A DNA stretch of 64,000 bases. Source: Vigna angularis. Lineage: Eukaryota > Streptophyta > Magnoliopsida > Fabales > Fabaceae. The translations under genes were made by a program, and so were the position numbers. The stretch covers positions 31,538,864-31,602,863 of the forward strand of contig NC_068977.1 of the NCBI RefSeq assembly GCF_016808095.1, read 5' to 3'. The first letter of the stretch is position 1. Each line of letters opens with the position of its first letter. The notes below the pieces were generated by a model, which worked only from the letters and a program-made list of their open reading frames with translations, did no database searches and was not told the DNA's origin. This document shows positions 50,351 to 62,650 of the stretch, piece after piece.

Positions 50351-50812
50351 TAGGGATGACAACGGGTCGGGTCGGGCACAGATAGTGCCTACCCGCAACC
50401 CGACCCGACAAAAAAAAATTCACCCGCTACCCGCACGGATACCTGCTTAAAAAATACCCGTGTATATTTTAAAACCCGCGGATATCCGTGGATACCCGCG
50501 GATACGTGCAAATATTTAAAAAAAATATATTTTTATAAAATGTTATAATAAAACTTAAATAAAATTACAAAAAATATATAAAATATAATATATATTAAAT
50601 TAAATATAAATTTAATTTTAATTTTAATTATATTTAACCTTATAAAATATAAATTAATGTTAATTTTAATTAAATTTAACTTAATAAAATATAAATTAAA
50701 TTTTTATTTTTATTTTTTACGGGTAGCGGATATCTGTGGGTACGGATAGTATAATACCCGCACCCGACCCGTTTATAAGCGGGTATTAAAAAACACGCTA
50801 CCCGCGACCCTA
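50351..50812. mobile_element. hAT-like MITE, 462 bp, CCCGACCCG-rich
   Basis: It begins TAGGGATGACAACGGGTCGG and ends CCCGCGACCCTA. Flanks GTCTCGGG (50343-50350) and GTCTCGGC (50813-50820) match at 7 of 8 positions, the duplication length of hAT transposons. GC-rich ends with repeated ACCCGC/GCGGGT words surround an AT-rich core, the form of a widespread non-autonomous plant element. Confidence 0.8.
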
Positions 50813-51399
50813 GTCTCGGCTTGATGCTAAAATTTTTCAATATTGAAACTAAGGTAGGTGATTTTATTTATGGAAACTATCATTTTTTTCCCACCCAACC
50901 CAGCTCAAACCCGTGGTGAGCCGGGTTGGCTCACGGGTTTCAACCCATTTTGACGACACTAGTTTTTTTAGGAATACAAACTTCTGTTTATAGAACTACG
51001 TCAAGATCTAGGAAAATAGTATTTTATAAGTGGTAGTGAGTTAAAAATAATAAGACTCTATTATTTTAATATTAAAATGTTTTAATATAAAAGGAATTGT
51101 TATAAATGAGTTTTATTATTTTAAAACACATTTGTTATGAGAAAAGAAAGGATGAAAAATGTGTATCTTATTCAATGATAAAGAAATAGTACAATTCATA
51201 TATATAGCTGTTTAAAATAATATAAAAACAGAATATAAATATAAAAACAAAATACAAATATATGAACATAAATGCACATATATGAACGGAAATGAATTAA
51301 ATCCAATAACATCATCCCTTTAGACCCCACTTTTCTAAAATCCTTTGTCTTCTCTCCAAGGGTTCTTATACCATGTTCATCTGTTTGAAGATCAGAGAC
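50813..51399. other. repeat-remnant spacer
   Basis: It contains a short piece (50882-50960) related to the hAT-like MITE at 21129-21668, then AT-rich sequence. The left end of LTR copy E could not be located here. Confidence 0.45.
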
Positions 51400-53570
51400 C
51401 ACTTGTGTGATTCTTGTGGTGAGATCTTCAAGTATGCCCGATCAATTTCTCAAATAGAGTAAGTTAGTGTTTTACCATTTTCTCTAAGTTTCACGTTCTT
51501 CAATGCGTGTGAAGTTTCTCTTTATCGCATGTATCTTAGGTTCTCTATTGATTAGTGATTCTAATGTATACCTTGATCATGTTTTCGAGGCCTGTAGATG
51601 TTGTTTGATCTCTTTGAGAGGAGGGAGCAAAGTAAAGTTCTCTAGAGTTAGCCGGAGTTTCTAAGAGGTAAGGGAAGCTAATTTCATTTTTCATATATGT
51701 AGTAGGAAGTTTGGAATCTGTTATTGATGTGTTTAATGTGGTTCATGATAAATTGGATATGATAAATTAGGTGAATAAGTGATTGTTGTACTTTATGATG
51801 TGTGCTTGCGTCTATATGTATGTATGTATATTGTGTGGGTACATGTATATTGAAATTGGTATGGTAGTAAATGCAAAACTTTATTGGAGATGAATGAAGA
51901 GAAATGGTTGAGTTACTACTTTGTGGTTTAAATTGATGGGTGTTGATATGTCAAATTTTGAAATAATTAGTTTAAAGAGAAATTTGGAGTTTGGTAAAGG
52001 GTCTAGTATAATTGGTTTAAGTTTTAAAATAGTTATATTATGAATTTAGATTGAGAAAGAGCACTTGAGTTCATTTTTCTACTGCTCTAGAGTGGATTGG
52101 GGGGTTTTGATAGGTGAGTTTTTGAGAGAATAGTGATTTAAGAAAAGCATAAGTATGAGGACTATTTTGAAGTCATTTAGGACTTGTTGAGACTTTAAAC
52201 CAGTAAAATTTTGTTGTATTATGTAGTAGAGGGTTGTGAGGGTGTATTTTTGCATGGTTTTGGTCCAAATAAAGGGTTTTGGGTAGTGATTTCTAAGGGA
52301 GTGATTCTGAGTTGAATTGGAGAGTTTAGGGTATGTTATCAAGTCATTTAAAACTAGTTTATGCAGCTTGTGCAGTGGATTGAATGTTAAAAGAGGAAGA
52401 AATGTGTTTTGGTAGCTTAAAGAGCTTAATTTAGGTTTGGGGTGGTAAATTTGAGTTACAACAATGTTTTTATAGTTTTCTTAAGGTCTAGAGGGTCTTA
52501 AGAGATTTTATAAGTTGTGGGGAAAGTGAGGAAAATATTTTAAAAAGGGTAAATTTCTGTTGATAGCGCTGAGCGCCCAAACCAGGCGTTGAGCGCTACC
52601 ATTCTAGGGGCACCAACGTTGAACGCCATCATTCGAGTGGCTCTGGTGCTGAGGGGTAGCTTTTGGGTGTTGAGCGCTACCGTACCACTTTTGGTTTCTG
52701 TTTCAGGTGTTAGAAATACCAAATTGGGGATTTCGAGTATCCATTTTGGATGTTCTTTAGGTCGTTTTGGGGTTTTTAGAACCTTCCAGAGCTGTTGGTG
52801 AGGGTTTCAAAGCTGTTTTCTCTACCTAAGTGGGAGTATCATGTTGCTATGAAGAAAATTGTTATTGTGTGATTTCTAATGACTTGTATGGGTGTTTCTA
52901 TTATTTAATGTATGATGAGTGATGTTATATGTTGGTATTCAATGTGAAGTGTATGGACATATGTATGATTTCAAATGGTTTTCAAGGTTGGAAAAGAGAA
53001 TTCCAAGGAAGAATATCTTATCAGGGGTTTCATGTGTATAAATAGTATAAATTGTAAGAAGTTGATATGGGATTATCCTAACACTCTGATGATCATTCAT
53101 GCTCAATTATAGAGTGGTGAGTCATGTCGTGAGAAAAGTAGGAGGTCCTAGCCTGAGGCCTTTCTTCATGGTGGCAAAGGATGTTTTAAGGACTAACCTT
53201 ATGTGGCAGTTTTGAGTGGGTCAATTATTCCACCACACAAGTGCAGAACCTTCCATGGCTTGACATTTATACTATATTGTAAAGGTTTGGCCAAGTCCAA
53301 GTCAATGGGGTGAAAGGGAAAGATGTTTTGATATGTGTGAATGGTGGAAGATATTCTACTAATTATGTGATTGAAAGTATATGTTGAATTTTATTTTTCT
53401 ATGTTAAACTGTTTTATCGTTAGTCTACCATTACTTTTGCTTTTATTTTGTATGTGTGTTTTCTCTTTTGCGATGATCACTTTAATAAGTGTGAACTCAG
53501 GAAGAACATCTTTCCAATTGTCTCACCATAGGGGTTGGTGGTGGGGCAGCAGTATAGATAGTTTCTTTTA

Positions 53571-55129
53571 GGTTTAATGTCTCCTTAAGTCCCTATTTTT
53601 GTCCAGAATTTCAAATAGGTCCCTTTCTTTTTCGGCGTCTCAATTGGATCCTTATTTTTGTAAAATTGAAACAAATAAAGACCTTCCGTCAAATTAGACA
53701 AACGGACGTTTAAAATGATGTTATGTGGCATGCTGATGGTATTGTTTTAGATGACGTGGAAGTTTATTAATAATTGTGACCTGTATTTTATAATTTCTAT
53801 AATTTTTGAATTAAAAAATTGAGGGCAAATTAGGAAAAAGAAATTAATGGCAGCTCCTTTCCCTCTCTGCAACTGAGGAATGCGAAATTAGGGTTCCTGA
53901 AAAAAAAAAGCAGTGGTTTCGTGGCAACCCTTTCTCTGCAATTGAAATCTGAGGAAAATTGGTAATGGTTTTTCCTTTCTTCTCTTTGGTTTTTGAAATT
54001 TTCTTTTCACTTTCCATTTTCCCTTTGCCCATTTTGATATTTACTTCTGTGAAGAGATTTATTCTTATACGCTACGTCGTGGGTTCTTCGCTTGTTCGCA
54101 GTTGTATCACAGGTTTCGATGTCGGCTTTCATGGTGTCCTCGAACCCAGGGGCGCGTTGGAGGTCGGTGCTCGCTGCTGAGAGGAAAACCGCCACCAACA
54201 TAGAGCTCCTCGCCAACGACATCGCCGCCTCCCCCGCAGTCGCGACTTCCGGCGAAGGTTCCATGGGCGCCGGGCACGACCTTTGCAACGCCAATATTTT
54301 TTTCTTTATTTTTTTTTCGTTTCGTTTTGTAAGTTTGGTTTCGATGGAAGAACTTTATACGATCTCTGATTTTGTATCGCTGAATGATCGTGTATGCTAT
54401 TTTGGAAATTAGCATGATTGTTTAGCTGTTCGCAGATTGTTGTTACCATGTGGTAACAGTGATCTAGGCATGATTTGGGGCTTTTGATAATGAATCGATT
54501 TTCTGATATTTTGGTATCAACTAGAAATTTGCAATAAGGAACATGTTTTTTTCCGGTTGAGGACTTTGATTGTACAAAATTGAGAGTGTTCGACGCCCAT
54601 GTGCCCAAGTGGGTGGAATGTTCTTATGAAGTAGTGAGAGTTTGCAGGCAAAAGAGCCATCTGAGCTGAGCAGCATGTGCTATCTACCTAGACATAACTA
54701 GAAGTAGAAGTTTAGCATGAATGATTCCATTTGAGAGTGTTAAAAACATAGTTCTGAGAGTGCCAATTTTTGTGTTTGGTCTTCCAGCTTCATGATGAAG
54801 ATATAATCAATGTTAGCATATTTGAAAGGAGCTGCCTTTAATTTTAGAGAAAAGAGTCGTTTTTAATTTCTTTTTCCCAATTTATCCTCGATCTTTTAAT
54901 TCAGAAATTACAAAATACACATCATAATTATGTATAAACTGCCACATCATCTAAAACAATACCCTCAGCATGCTACATAACACCAATTTAAACGTCGTAT
55001 GTCTAATTTGACGGAAGGTCTTTATTTGTTTCAATTTTACAAAAATAAGGACCCAATTGAGACGTCGAACAAGAAAGGGACCTATTTGAAATTCTGAACG
55101 AAAATAGGGACTTAAAGAGACATTAAACC
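53571..55129. mobile_element. non-autonomous Mutator-like element with cargo (Pack-MULE candidate)
   Basis: Terminal inverted repeats span 53571-53857 and 54828-55129 (about 290-300 bp, clearly alignable along their full length). They start GGTTTAATGTCTC and end at a shared GGCAGCTCC. The element is flanked by a perfect 9-bp duplication TTTCTTTTA (53562-53570 and 55130-55138), diagnostic of Mutator-like insertion. There is no transposase. The interior of about 970 bp includes a strikingly GC-rich stretch (54110-54295) unlike its surroundings, with an open frame beginning at ATG 54119 (MSAFMVSSNPGARW...) that runs out of GC-rich sequence after DLCNA. This looks like a captured exon piece. I do not recognise its parent gene. 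Confidence 0.85.
54119..54295 (+). pseudogene. GC-rich captured gene fragment inside the MULE
   Basis: From ATG 54119 the frame reads through about 58 codons of composition typical of a nuclear exon (rich in GCC, CTC, GGC codons). It is preceded by a CT-rich leader-like stretch and then passes abruptly into T-rich sequence near 54297. The parent is unknown. The antisense frame is also open, so the coding strand is not certain. Confidence 0.45.
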
Positions 55130-55245
55130 TTTCTTTTATTTTTAAGGCATAGATTTTTTTCTCTTGAAATTTCAAGTTTATTGGAAGTTATCTTCTTTAT
55201 AACTCTTATTCCAATAATTTTATATTTCTAAAATGAGATGTTACA

Positions 55246-56190
55246 AACTACATAATAAAATATAATTTCATTCCTAAATTTATTGGTTTTAATATCGCTT
55301 GTTCGGATTAAAGTTTTTATTTTAGTTATTTAAATTTTTTTTATAGATTAAATAAATTCTTTCATCAGTTTTTTTATATTAACGATGCTAATTTTAGTTA
55401 ATATACTATATTATTATTATTATTTTTCAAGGTATTCTATATTCTATTACGTCTCACCAAATTTAGGAGATGACATGAAAGAAAAACTAATTGTTCCAAC
55501 AAAAATGTTTTAAGATATGAAAATTGAAACGTTTAAAATTTATCGATGAAGTAACTATAATTTTATTTATTTCCTTGGTTTAAGTATCTTTTATTAGGGA
55601 TGTAAAGTAAACTTATAAACTTATTTATTTCTCTTATACTCAATAAATATGTAATTTATATTTGGTATTTTTAACGATGGATATACTCTTATCCATCAAA
55701 TATATATAAATAGTTCTTTTAAAAATAAAAAATATATTATTATCAATAATGTAATATGGAAAACATTTTTTTTCTTTTATATTTATACCCAATTTAAAAT
55801 AAAATAAAACATTATTCATAGTATCTCCAATTAATATAAACATGTCGTCAATAAAGACAAGTTTATTTTTCATGCCAGTCTTTTTAAACACTTTCCCTGT
55901 TTGTCAATTCCAATTTTACCAAAAAATAAAATAAAATTCAATTAATCATTTCATTCACACTATTTATCCGTTTACCCCCACAAATTAAAACAATAAACCG
56001 CATTGTTTTTGTAGGTTTTAGTGAAATAAAAGTAGAATAGAAGATTTATGTTCGGGAAGGGTCATCTTCCTCTTTGAGTGTCTCTCGCACGCACACACGC
56101 AGCGAAGGAATCAAATCCAATTTCAGACTCTCGGCGTTCTCTTCTCCATCACTTCCCACTATCAAAGACAATTTTGCAGAGTAAAAAGCG
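55246..56190. other. AT-rich spacer and 5' region of the NIP30-like gene
   Basis: AT-rich sequence without a gene leads into a less AT-rich leader (about 56040-56190) just before the next start codon. No clear TATA box was recognised. Confidence 0.45.
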
Positions 56191-59186
56191 ATGGCTGGAA
56201 GAGAAGTTAGAGAATACACAAATCTCAGCGACCCCAAAGGTATCCCATGCTTAATTTTTTTTTTTTGAACTTTTCAATTTGTTATTCTTGTTTAAAGTTT
56301 TGATTTTTCTTGGGTTTTAATTACTGGGCTTGTGTTAATTTCGCAGATAAGAAATGGGGTAAGGGAAAAGATAGGATTGACGATGAGGATATTACTTTCC
56401 AACGAATGGTTGCAAAGGTTAGCGCATTGATTCACCCTCCGTTATATTATGTGTGTGTGTGGATATTAATGAAATATGTAAATTGGTTCTCTTTTGCATG
56501 TGCTGTTGAAGCTAATCTAATGTCTGATTCTTTTTGTAAGAAACCCTTATGGTTAAGGGCCTTTTCTTTTTAATGTTTCGTGATATTTTGGAATTGGTTT
56601 TCATGTATTTGTGATATGCCTAAAAATCTATTCATGAAACCATTCTATGATTTCGATTGTTCTGTAATTGTTGTATGGGCATTAGGATAGTAACTTTGGA
56701 ATAAGCCTTGTAGCTGTGTTGCATGATATGGTTCCGATATGGTGTTACTAGCATTGGTATGGTATCAGTACGAGGAATTGAAAAAATTCTACAACATTGG
56801 TACGGATATGTGATGAGATGGTATCATTTATTTAGAGAAACATGAAAGTATAAGACAAACGTATTAAAATGATTATGTAAATGCAATTTTCATAATGTTC
56901 GGACAAAAGTATTTTGAAAAATTAAACTGAAAAAGTTTTGAATGAAGTAGCTGTTTGCTTCATTGCATGAAACTTGGTGTTATGTATGGACTTATTTATT
57001 CTTGAGCGATGAATCAGGTATTTAGTATGCCTTTGTTTGTGTTTTCTTTAACTTCACTGACCTTGATCAGGGAAAGTAGCTAATCAGAATTTTGTAATTT
57101 TCCTGTGTTGGTTTTCTCTTTTGGCCATGTGCTGCCTGCCTATGCTTTTGTTTTTTCAATTTTCAAGCATTATTTTTGTGCAATTTGAGGGATTTTGCTG
57201 ATAACATGCCCCGGCAGGGATCTTGGGTTCCTGTATTGGGTGGCTGATTCAAGCAGATGCAAGAGGTTGCTGGGGAGCGTGGAGGTTACCTTCATGGTCG
57301 AGGCGGTACTATTCACTTCCTCTTACTTCTGTGTGTCTGTTTGTTGTTTGTGCTTCTGCTTCACCTGCTTTTTTAGTTTCTTTCTTCCCGTTTTTTAAAT
57401 TTTAAGTATGCAGCCTTGGACAGTGATGATCTACTTTATCTCAAGGAGCAAATGGAAGCTGAGGAGGATGCAGAGCGCCTCCTTCGCCGAACTGAGAAAA
57501 GGGCATTTGCTGCATTTAAGATATCCTTTTGTGGTGATTGCAATACATAACAATCCATGTTTCCATTTTCATGTTGAGTTGATTTGATATTGATTTTTCA
57601 TAGCCTATGACTACAAATTTCTTGTTTTATTTTTGCATGTATTTTAGCGTATGACCAGAGTCATCTTATTTTCATAATTGCACTTGAAAACTGTGAATCA
57701 ATATATTCTTAACTAGATCTGACTGTGAACTGATAATGGGAGATGCTCAAGGTTTTGTGGTGGGTTGAACCAAGATTTTGAACAAACTACATAGTATGAT
57801 AATATATATAAGGTGTAACATATATATGCTTAAGTGAAAATATAAGAATGTGTGTGTGTGTATTATGGTACAAGTAGTTTATAACAAATCAACTACTACA
57901 AAGTTACGATAAATCACTGTTACTCGATATAAGTATTTAAATGTGCTATAACAAACAGATTTCTATGAATACAATTATTCTCACAATGCATGGTGTTTAT
58001 CGGTATGTAGTTTTATGCTGACATATGGGGCCCTGACTTAGTACTTTTAAGGGTTGACTCCTGACTTAGTGCTTCGATGGTGCATTAATTTTATTGCACA
58101 GGGTTTGAATCCCTTTCTGCATGATTTTGGCTGTGCTCAACTTAGCTTGCACTGGTTCGGCTGGTCAAACCCTGACTGACTGGTTCCCCGGTTAGTTCAG
58201 TTCACTTGGAGTTTAGCATGTTCAAGGCTGGCTTTTAATGTTATTTAGCATTGATTGGACTGTTCAGTAGTGCACGGTCAATTCAATCAAACTAGCCATT
58301 CTGGTCCAGTTTTAGAAACTATGCATTGGATCTTACGTCATACATTTAAGATGTTGACTGCTATGCAAGTGCTTTGATGAAGAAGTTATGTAGGAGTAGG
58401 GTTGATCCTTAAGCATGACAAAAATACATATTTCAAGCTTTATGATTGTAATACAGTTTTTAGTCTAGAAATTTTATTCAATGAATTTTAAACAGGTGTT
58501 ACATATTTTAATATAGTTGTCTGATCCTAGTAACTTCTGCTGAATTGATATATACAAAATGCAACCTAGGCTCTCTTTACATATTCATTTGTCCTCTTTC
58601 ACTGTTTGTGAAACCTATATTATATGATACTCGTAACGTGTTTCTGATAAAGCTGCTTGTTAAGTTGTATGTATTACCTTGTTTTCCCTTCACCAACAAA
58701 TACAGAGCTGCAAGTTTAGCCGATTCAACACCTGCATCTGTACCATTGGCATTTCGCGTTGAGCCAAAGCCAAAGAGTGGTATTAGGTAGATCTTCCCAA
58801 TCTTTCTTGTCCCTCCATGCATTTCCTTGTCTTTTCCTAGCTTCAGTGATTCTCAAAGTATTTATGAGCTTTTGTGATATAGGCAGCAAGATTTGCTGAA
58901 AAAAGTTGTCGAGATTAAACCTAAGAGGCCAAGATCTGATGGCAACCAGCCAACCCCATCTTCTCAAAATGCCCCTGTCACAACATGTAAGCCTGATCAT
59001 GATCCTTCAAAAGAGAAGCCATCTTTGTCAGGACCAAAGAAAGTGGAGGAACAATCTTTATCTGCATCAAAGAAAGCTGAGGAGCATGCTCCTTTGGGGT
59101 CACAGGAAACCGAAGCTAAGCCTAGGATTGAAAACTCTGGTGGGGGATTACTGGGCCTGGCATACGATAGTTCTGATGATGAATGA
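56191..59186 (+). CDS. NIP30/FAM192A (PSME3-interacting) family nuclear protein, 6 exons
   Basis: Exons 56191-56239, 56347-56417, 57257-57305, 57414-57520, 58704-58786 and 58883-59186 join in frame to 663 nt (220 aa). Residues about 15-105 form the conserved NIP30 N-terminal region: FQRMVAKMQEVAG, then DDLLYLKEQMEAEEDAERLL, a charged helix, and KRAFAAFKRAAS. The middle is Lys/Pro/Ser-rich with a likely nuclear signal KPKRPR. The C-terminus GGGLLGLAYDSSDDE is the acidic tail expected for this family, which in animals binds the PA28-gamma proteasome activator; the plant role is not established. The fourth intron cannot be spliced with GT-AG sites without meeting a stop, but it fits an AT-AC (U12) intron exactly. 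Confidence 0.88.
57521..58703 (+). other. U12-type AT-AC intron of the NIP30-like gene
   Basis: The exon ends AAG and the intron starts ATATCCTTTT, a perfect U12 5' splice site. It ends AAATAC with a CCCTTCAC branch-site match whose A (58692) is 11 nt before the intron end. Joining AAG to AGAGCTGCA keeps the frame (KRAAS). The two nearby GT alternatives joined to the CAG at 58703-58705 run into TAG. Confidence 0.85.
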
Positions 59187-60492
59187 TTGGTAATTGCAGT
59201 TCGCTGGCAGATTACTTCTTTCCATCATTGTCTCTGTAGGTTTTAGTGTTAGTACAGAATGCTTGATTTGTTTAGAGAAAGTATTGAATTGTAGTCAAGG
59301 CATAAAAAGTTTAGTCTTTTGAAGGTTGGAAAAGAAAATGATGTACTAACTATATCTGTTCAAGTATGTGAGATACAATTTTGTATGTGAATTCATCTCA
59401 TCTCATCTGAAGTGTGATGGTGGTCCTTGAGGAATTACTTGTTTATAACCATGCATTATGGATGTTGCTTGTTGTAGCATGGATTCGATTTTTATCAAGA
59501 AATTAAGTAAAAATATTTAGTGAAGAATAATTTTAACTTTCATTGAAATTAAAACTTTTCTGTAAACATGACACATGAGAAACTTAGTATGAATTCATGA
59601 ATAAGGACTTTTCTACAAACATATACATCAGTAACTTTATATGAACATGGTGGAAAAAAAATTGCTACAATAATATGAATGTTGTATTATTAATATTAAG
59701 GAGAAAGATGTGAAAGCAAATGTTTTAAATTTGACTCGTTAAAACATGGATAATTAATGCAAGTTATCCAGGTTATACACTAAAAATTGACAAGGTTGGA
59801 TAAATAAAATCTGTTGTGTATAGAAATTTGGTGAAGAACAATTTTAACTTTCATATAAATTAAATTTGATTTTTCTTTATTGTAAAATAATTGACGTCCT
59901 TTTATATTTTAGTCATTGATTACAAAAGGAGAGCTATTAATATACTTAAACTAATTATTTAATACTGTTCAAAATATTGAAGAGAATAAATATATATTAA
60001 TAATCAAGTTTATTCGAATATCAAATATTAAAATAATAAAAATGTATTGTTAAAAAAATATAAAATAAAATCACAAAACGGATTCAAGCTATAAAAGGTT
60101 TGTTTACAGTTTATGTTCAACTACATAAAACTTGTTCTAATGTATTTTAATTAAAAAAAAACTGTCTAATTTTCTTATGTTGAAATCTGAATTTATCCTT
60201 ATTGTGTTAATTCATTTGAATCAGGCATGGAATATATTTTTATGCTCTTTTGGTGTTTTGATTATTTTAACATCTTGAGTAATAGAAGTAGTATATAGTT
60301 GCAGACATTTTCAACTCTATGTTGAAACTTTAGGCAAGAAAAATTACATCTTTTAAAATTGTATTTCACCAAAATACTGAAACTATTAGAGAGAATAATC
60401 AAACACAGATACCCTCACAATTTATAATTAGTCTTTTATAAATTGCATATATATTTTAATTTATACCCGTTTTGGTATAAATAAAACATCAA
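59187..60492. other. 3' flank of the NIP30-like gene and AT-rich spacer
   Basis: A likely 3' UTR is followed by AT-rich DNA. A diverged local repeat is visible (AATTTTAACTTTCAT near 59529 and again near 59840). No gene was seen. Confidence 0.5.
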
Positions 60493-60577
60493 GGGGTGGT
60501 GGCGCAGTTGGCTAGCGCGTAGGTCTCATAGCTTCTGAGTAATCCTGAGGTCGAGAGTTCGAGCCTCTCTCACCCCA
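60493..60577 (+). tRNA. elongator tRNA-Met (CAT) with 11-nt intron
   Basis: The 85-nt gene folds into a full cloverleaf. The acceptor stem pairs GGGGTGG with CTCACCC(C), the D arm is GCGC/GCGC, the T arm is GAGAG/CTCTC with loop TTCGAGC, and the discriminator base is A. The anticodon CAT is at 60527-60529. An 11-nt intron (60531-60541) follows position 37, as known for plant elongator tRNA-Met. It is not the initiator type. A T6 run downstream can end Pol III transcription. Confidence 0.95.
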
Positions 60578-60894
60578 TGTTCTATTTTTTACAATTTTTA
60601 TATATTTTAAATATTTGATGTTGACAAAACTTTTGTATATTTAAAAAATATTTTAACACTTAAAATATATATTTAGTGAAGATCCATCGGTACAGAAAAC
60701 TTTGATGATATTTTTCAGAATGATACCTTTTATCGGAAAGGCAAGAAAATTGATGAGAAAAGTGAGAAAAATAACTTTGAGATGCAAGGAAAGAAAATGC
60801 ATGAAGAAAGGAAAACATTGCTTAAATTAAATGCATAGTTGGGAGGAAGTAATGTTTATAGCAAGTTTAGTTACAATTGTGAGAGTTTGGTTTG
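60578..60894. other. spacer between tRNA-Met and LTR copy C
   Basis: AT-rich sequence with no recognised feature apart from the tRNA terminator. Confidence 0.5.
60585..60590 (+). terminator. Pol III T-run terminator of tRNA-Met
   Basis: Six T residues begin 8 nt after the tRNA 3' end. Confidence 0.8.
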
Positions 60895-62356
60895 TGTCAG
60901 GCCTCAGAAAAACGAGCGTCCACGTGGCGGCAGGAAAGCGCGCCACCTCAGCAGCGCACATGGAGAACTGTAGCGTCTGACGCCTCACTGACGGACGCCA
61001 GACTGCCGCACGCCGAGCTGAGTCAGAACCGGTAGTGGATTACACGTGTTCGCCTGGGAGTGGACGTCCGTCCAGCATGGCAGTCAGAAACGTCAGTGGA
61101 GAACGTGCTGCCAGCGTGTGAACGTGCGTTCGGCGAGAGTGGATTGCACGTGTCCGGCTCAGAATGGACGACCGTTCGTTATGGGCAGTCAGAAAATCAG
61201 AAGTGCAGAACATGCGCCTGCCAGAGTGTAACGTGCGTCCGTGATGGGCTGGTGTAGTGCGATTGCAGAGCGGGAACGTGGCTGCCAGGGCGGACGAGCG
61301 CTCGGCGGGAGTGGGAAACAAATCTGAGATTCTGAACTTATACCTCACTCCCTCTGCACGCACCACCATTTGCCATTTCTGAGAATTTCAATTCTCTCCA
61401 CCTTCTCTCTACACTCTCTGCACCTCTCTCTAAGGAACCACCGTCCATCTCCTCCGGCCAGAATTCCAACACCGTAGAAGGACGCTCGGTGACCAGAACT
61501 TCCAGAGGAACCGTTCGGTTCGTGATTCTTGGCTGGTAAGTCTTTCTCCGCTCCCTACCATTCGTTTTCAATGCATGCAAACCTCTGTTCTGTGTGCGTA
61601 CGTTGATCACCATTCTTAAAAATGGTTAGATCTGATGGTGTCGGGGTTCGTTCGTGTAGTGGATTAACGTGCGTTGACAGTAGGCGAATCAGTGTTTGAG
61701 AGGTCGTGTCTCTACGTTTGAGAACGTTCGGTCATCTAAGAGGTAAGGGAAGCTTATTTAATTTAACTGTTTTGATGTATGCTGTATGGACGTTTGTTAT
61801 TTGACTGTATGAATAAGATGCATGATGTGCTGTGATTAAGTTGCATGAACGTTCGTTGTTGAATGGGTGAAATGAAATATGACTGAGTTTATATATGATG
61901 TATGAAATACATGAGATTTGATGATCTGGATCGTATGCAATGTGGAAGTTGAATTTTGATATGAACGAATGAAGCTATGAAAGTCTATGATGACAAATAA
62001 ACTGGAATGTAACTGGAATTGAAAATGAACTTCCCATGAACATGTACGTTCGTACTGAACGGTCATTGACCGTTCGGTTCTCCCTCAGTAACATGTTTGA
62101 AATGTTAAAACTTTTACTCGACTAAAACTCTTGTTGAGGACGAGCGTCCTCGTCCTAAAATACTTTGCCTGTACGTTCGTTACTGAAACGGTCACTGACC
62201 GTTCGGTTTTCTTGGTGAACAAACTGGAAATGGGATTCTATCATCCGGATGGAATCCTAAGTCGAGGACGAGCGTTCCCTTGTTAAAATACTCTGCTTGA
62301 GCGTTCGGCCAAGCACTGTTGAATCTGATATTTTTGATAAACTTCCTTCTTTTGTA

Positions 62357-62360
<4 letters not shown>

Positions 62361-62392
<32 letters not shown>
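62361..62392. repeat. (AT)n microsatellite in LTR copy C
   Basis: About 16 AT dinucleotides. Confidence 0.9.
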
Positions 62393-62399
<7 letters not shown>

Positions 62400-62476
62400 G
62401 TATATTTCCCGTTCGTAAACACTTCTTCAAAAGTCCCTTAGTATATTTATCAAGTTCTGTTACTTTAAGTTATTAA

Positions 62477-62650
62477 ACGTTCGGTCTCACACCTGACATT
62501 CGTACTGGGAAGCGTTCGGTCTTACACTGAGCGCACACTCTAATTGGTGCTCGGTCTTATACTGAGCGTTCGCTCTAAATGAGGCTCGGTCTTATACTGA
62601 GCGCTCGCCCTAAAATGGTGCTCGGTCTTATTATGAGCGCTCATACCCTT
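62477..62650. repeat. tandem units GCTCGGTCTTA..TGAGCGCTCG in LTR copy C
   Basis: About five units of roughly 34 bp, each with GGTCTTA followed by an ACTGAGCG-like word. Copy A has a shorter version near 10628-10700. Confidence 0.75.

Larger units (their letters stand above)
51400..55245. mobile_element. LTR copy E, split by a Mutator-like element
   Basis: Sequence on both sides of the inserted MULE belongs to the LTR family. It shares AAGAGGTAAGGGAAGCT near 51663, the AGGAGGTCCT block near 53140, the hairpin at 53198-53241, the GATGATCACT block near 53472 and the terminal GAGATGTTACA at 55235-55245, in the same order as copy A. It is strongly diverged, has lost most CGTTCGG motifs, and its left end is not clear, so 51400 is approximate. 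The MULE therefore inserted after this LTR. Confidence 0.65.

Noticed and set aside
61040..61613. Overlapping open frames on both strands in LTR copy C
   Set aside because: They arise from GC-rich repeated words in the LTR, with no conserved protein and frames open on both strands at once.
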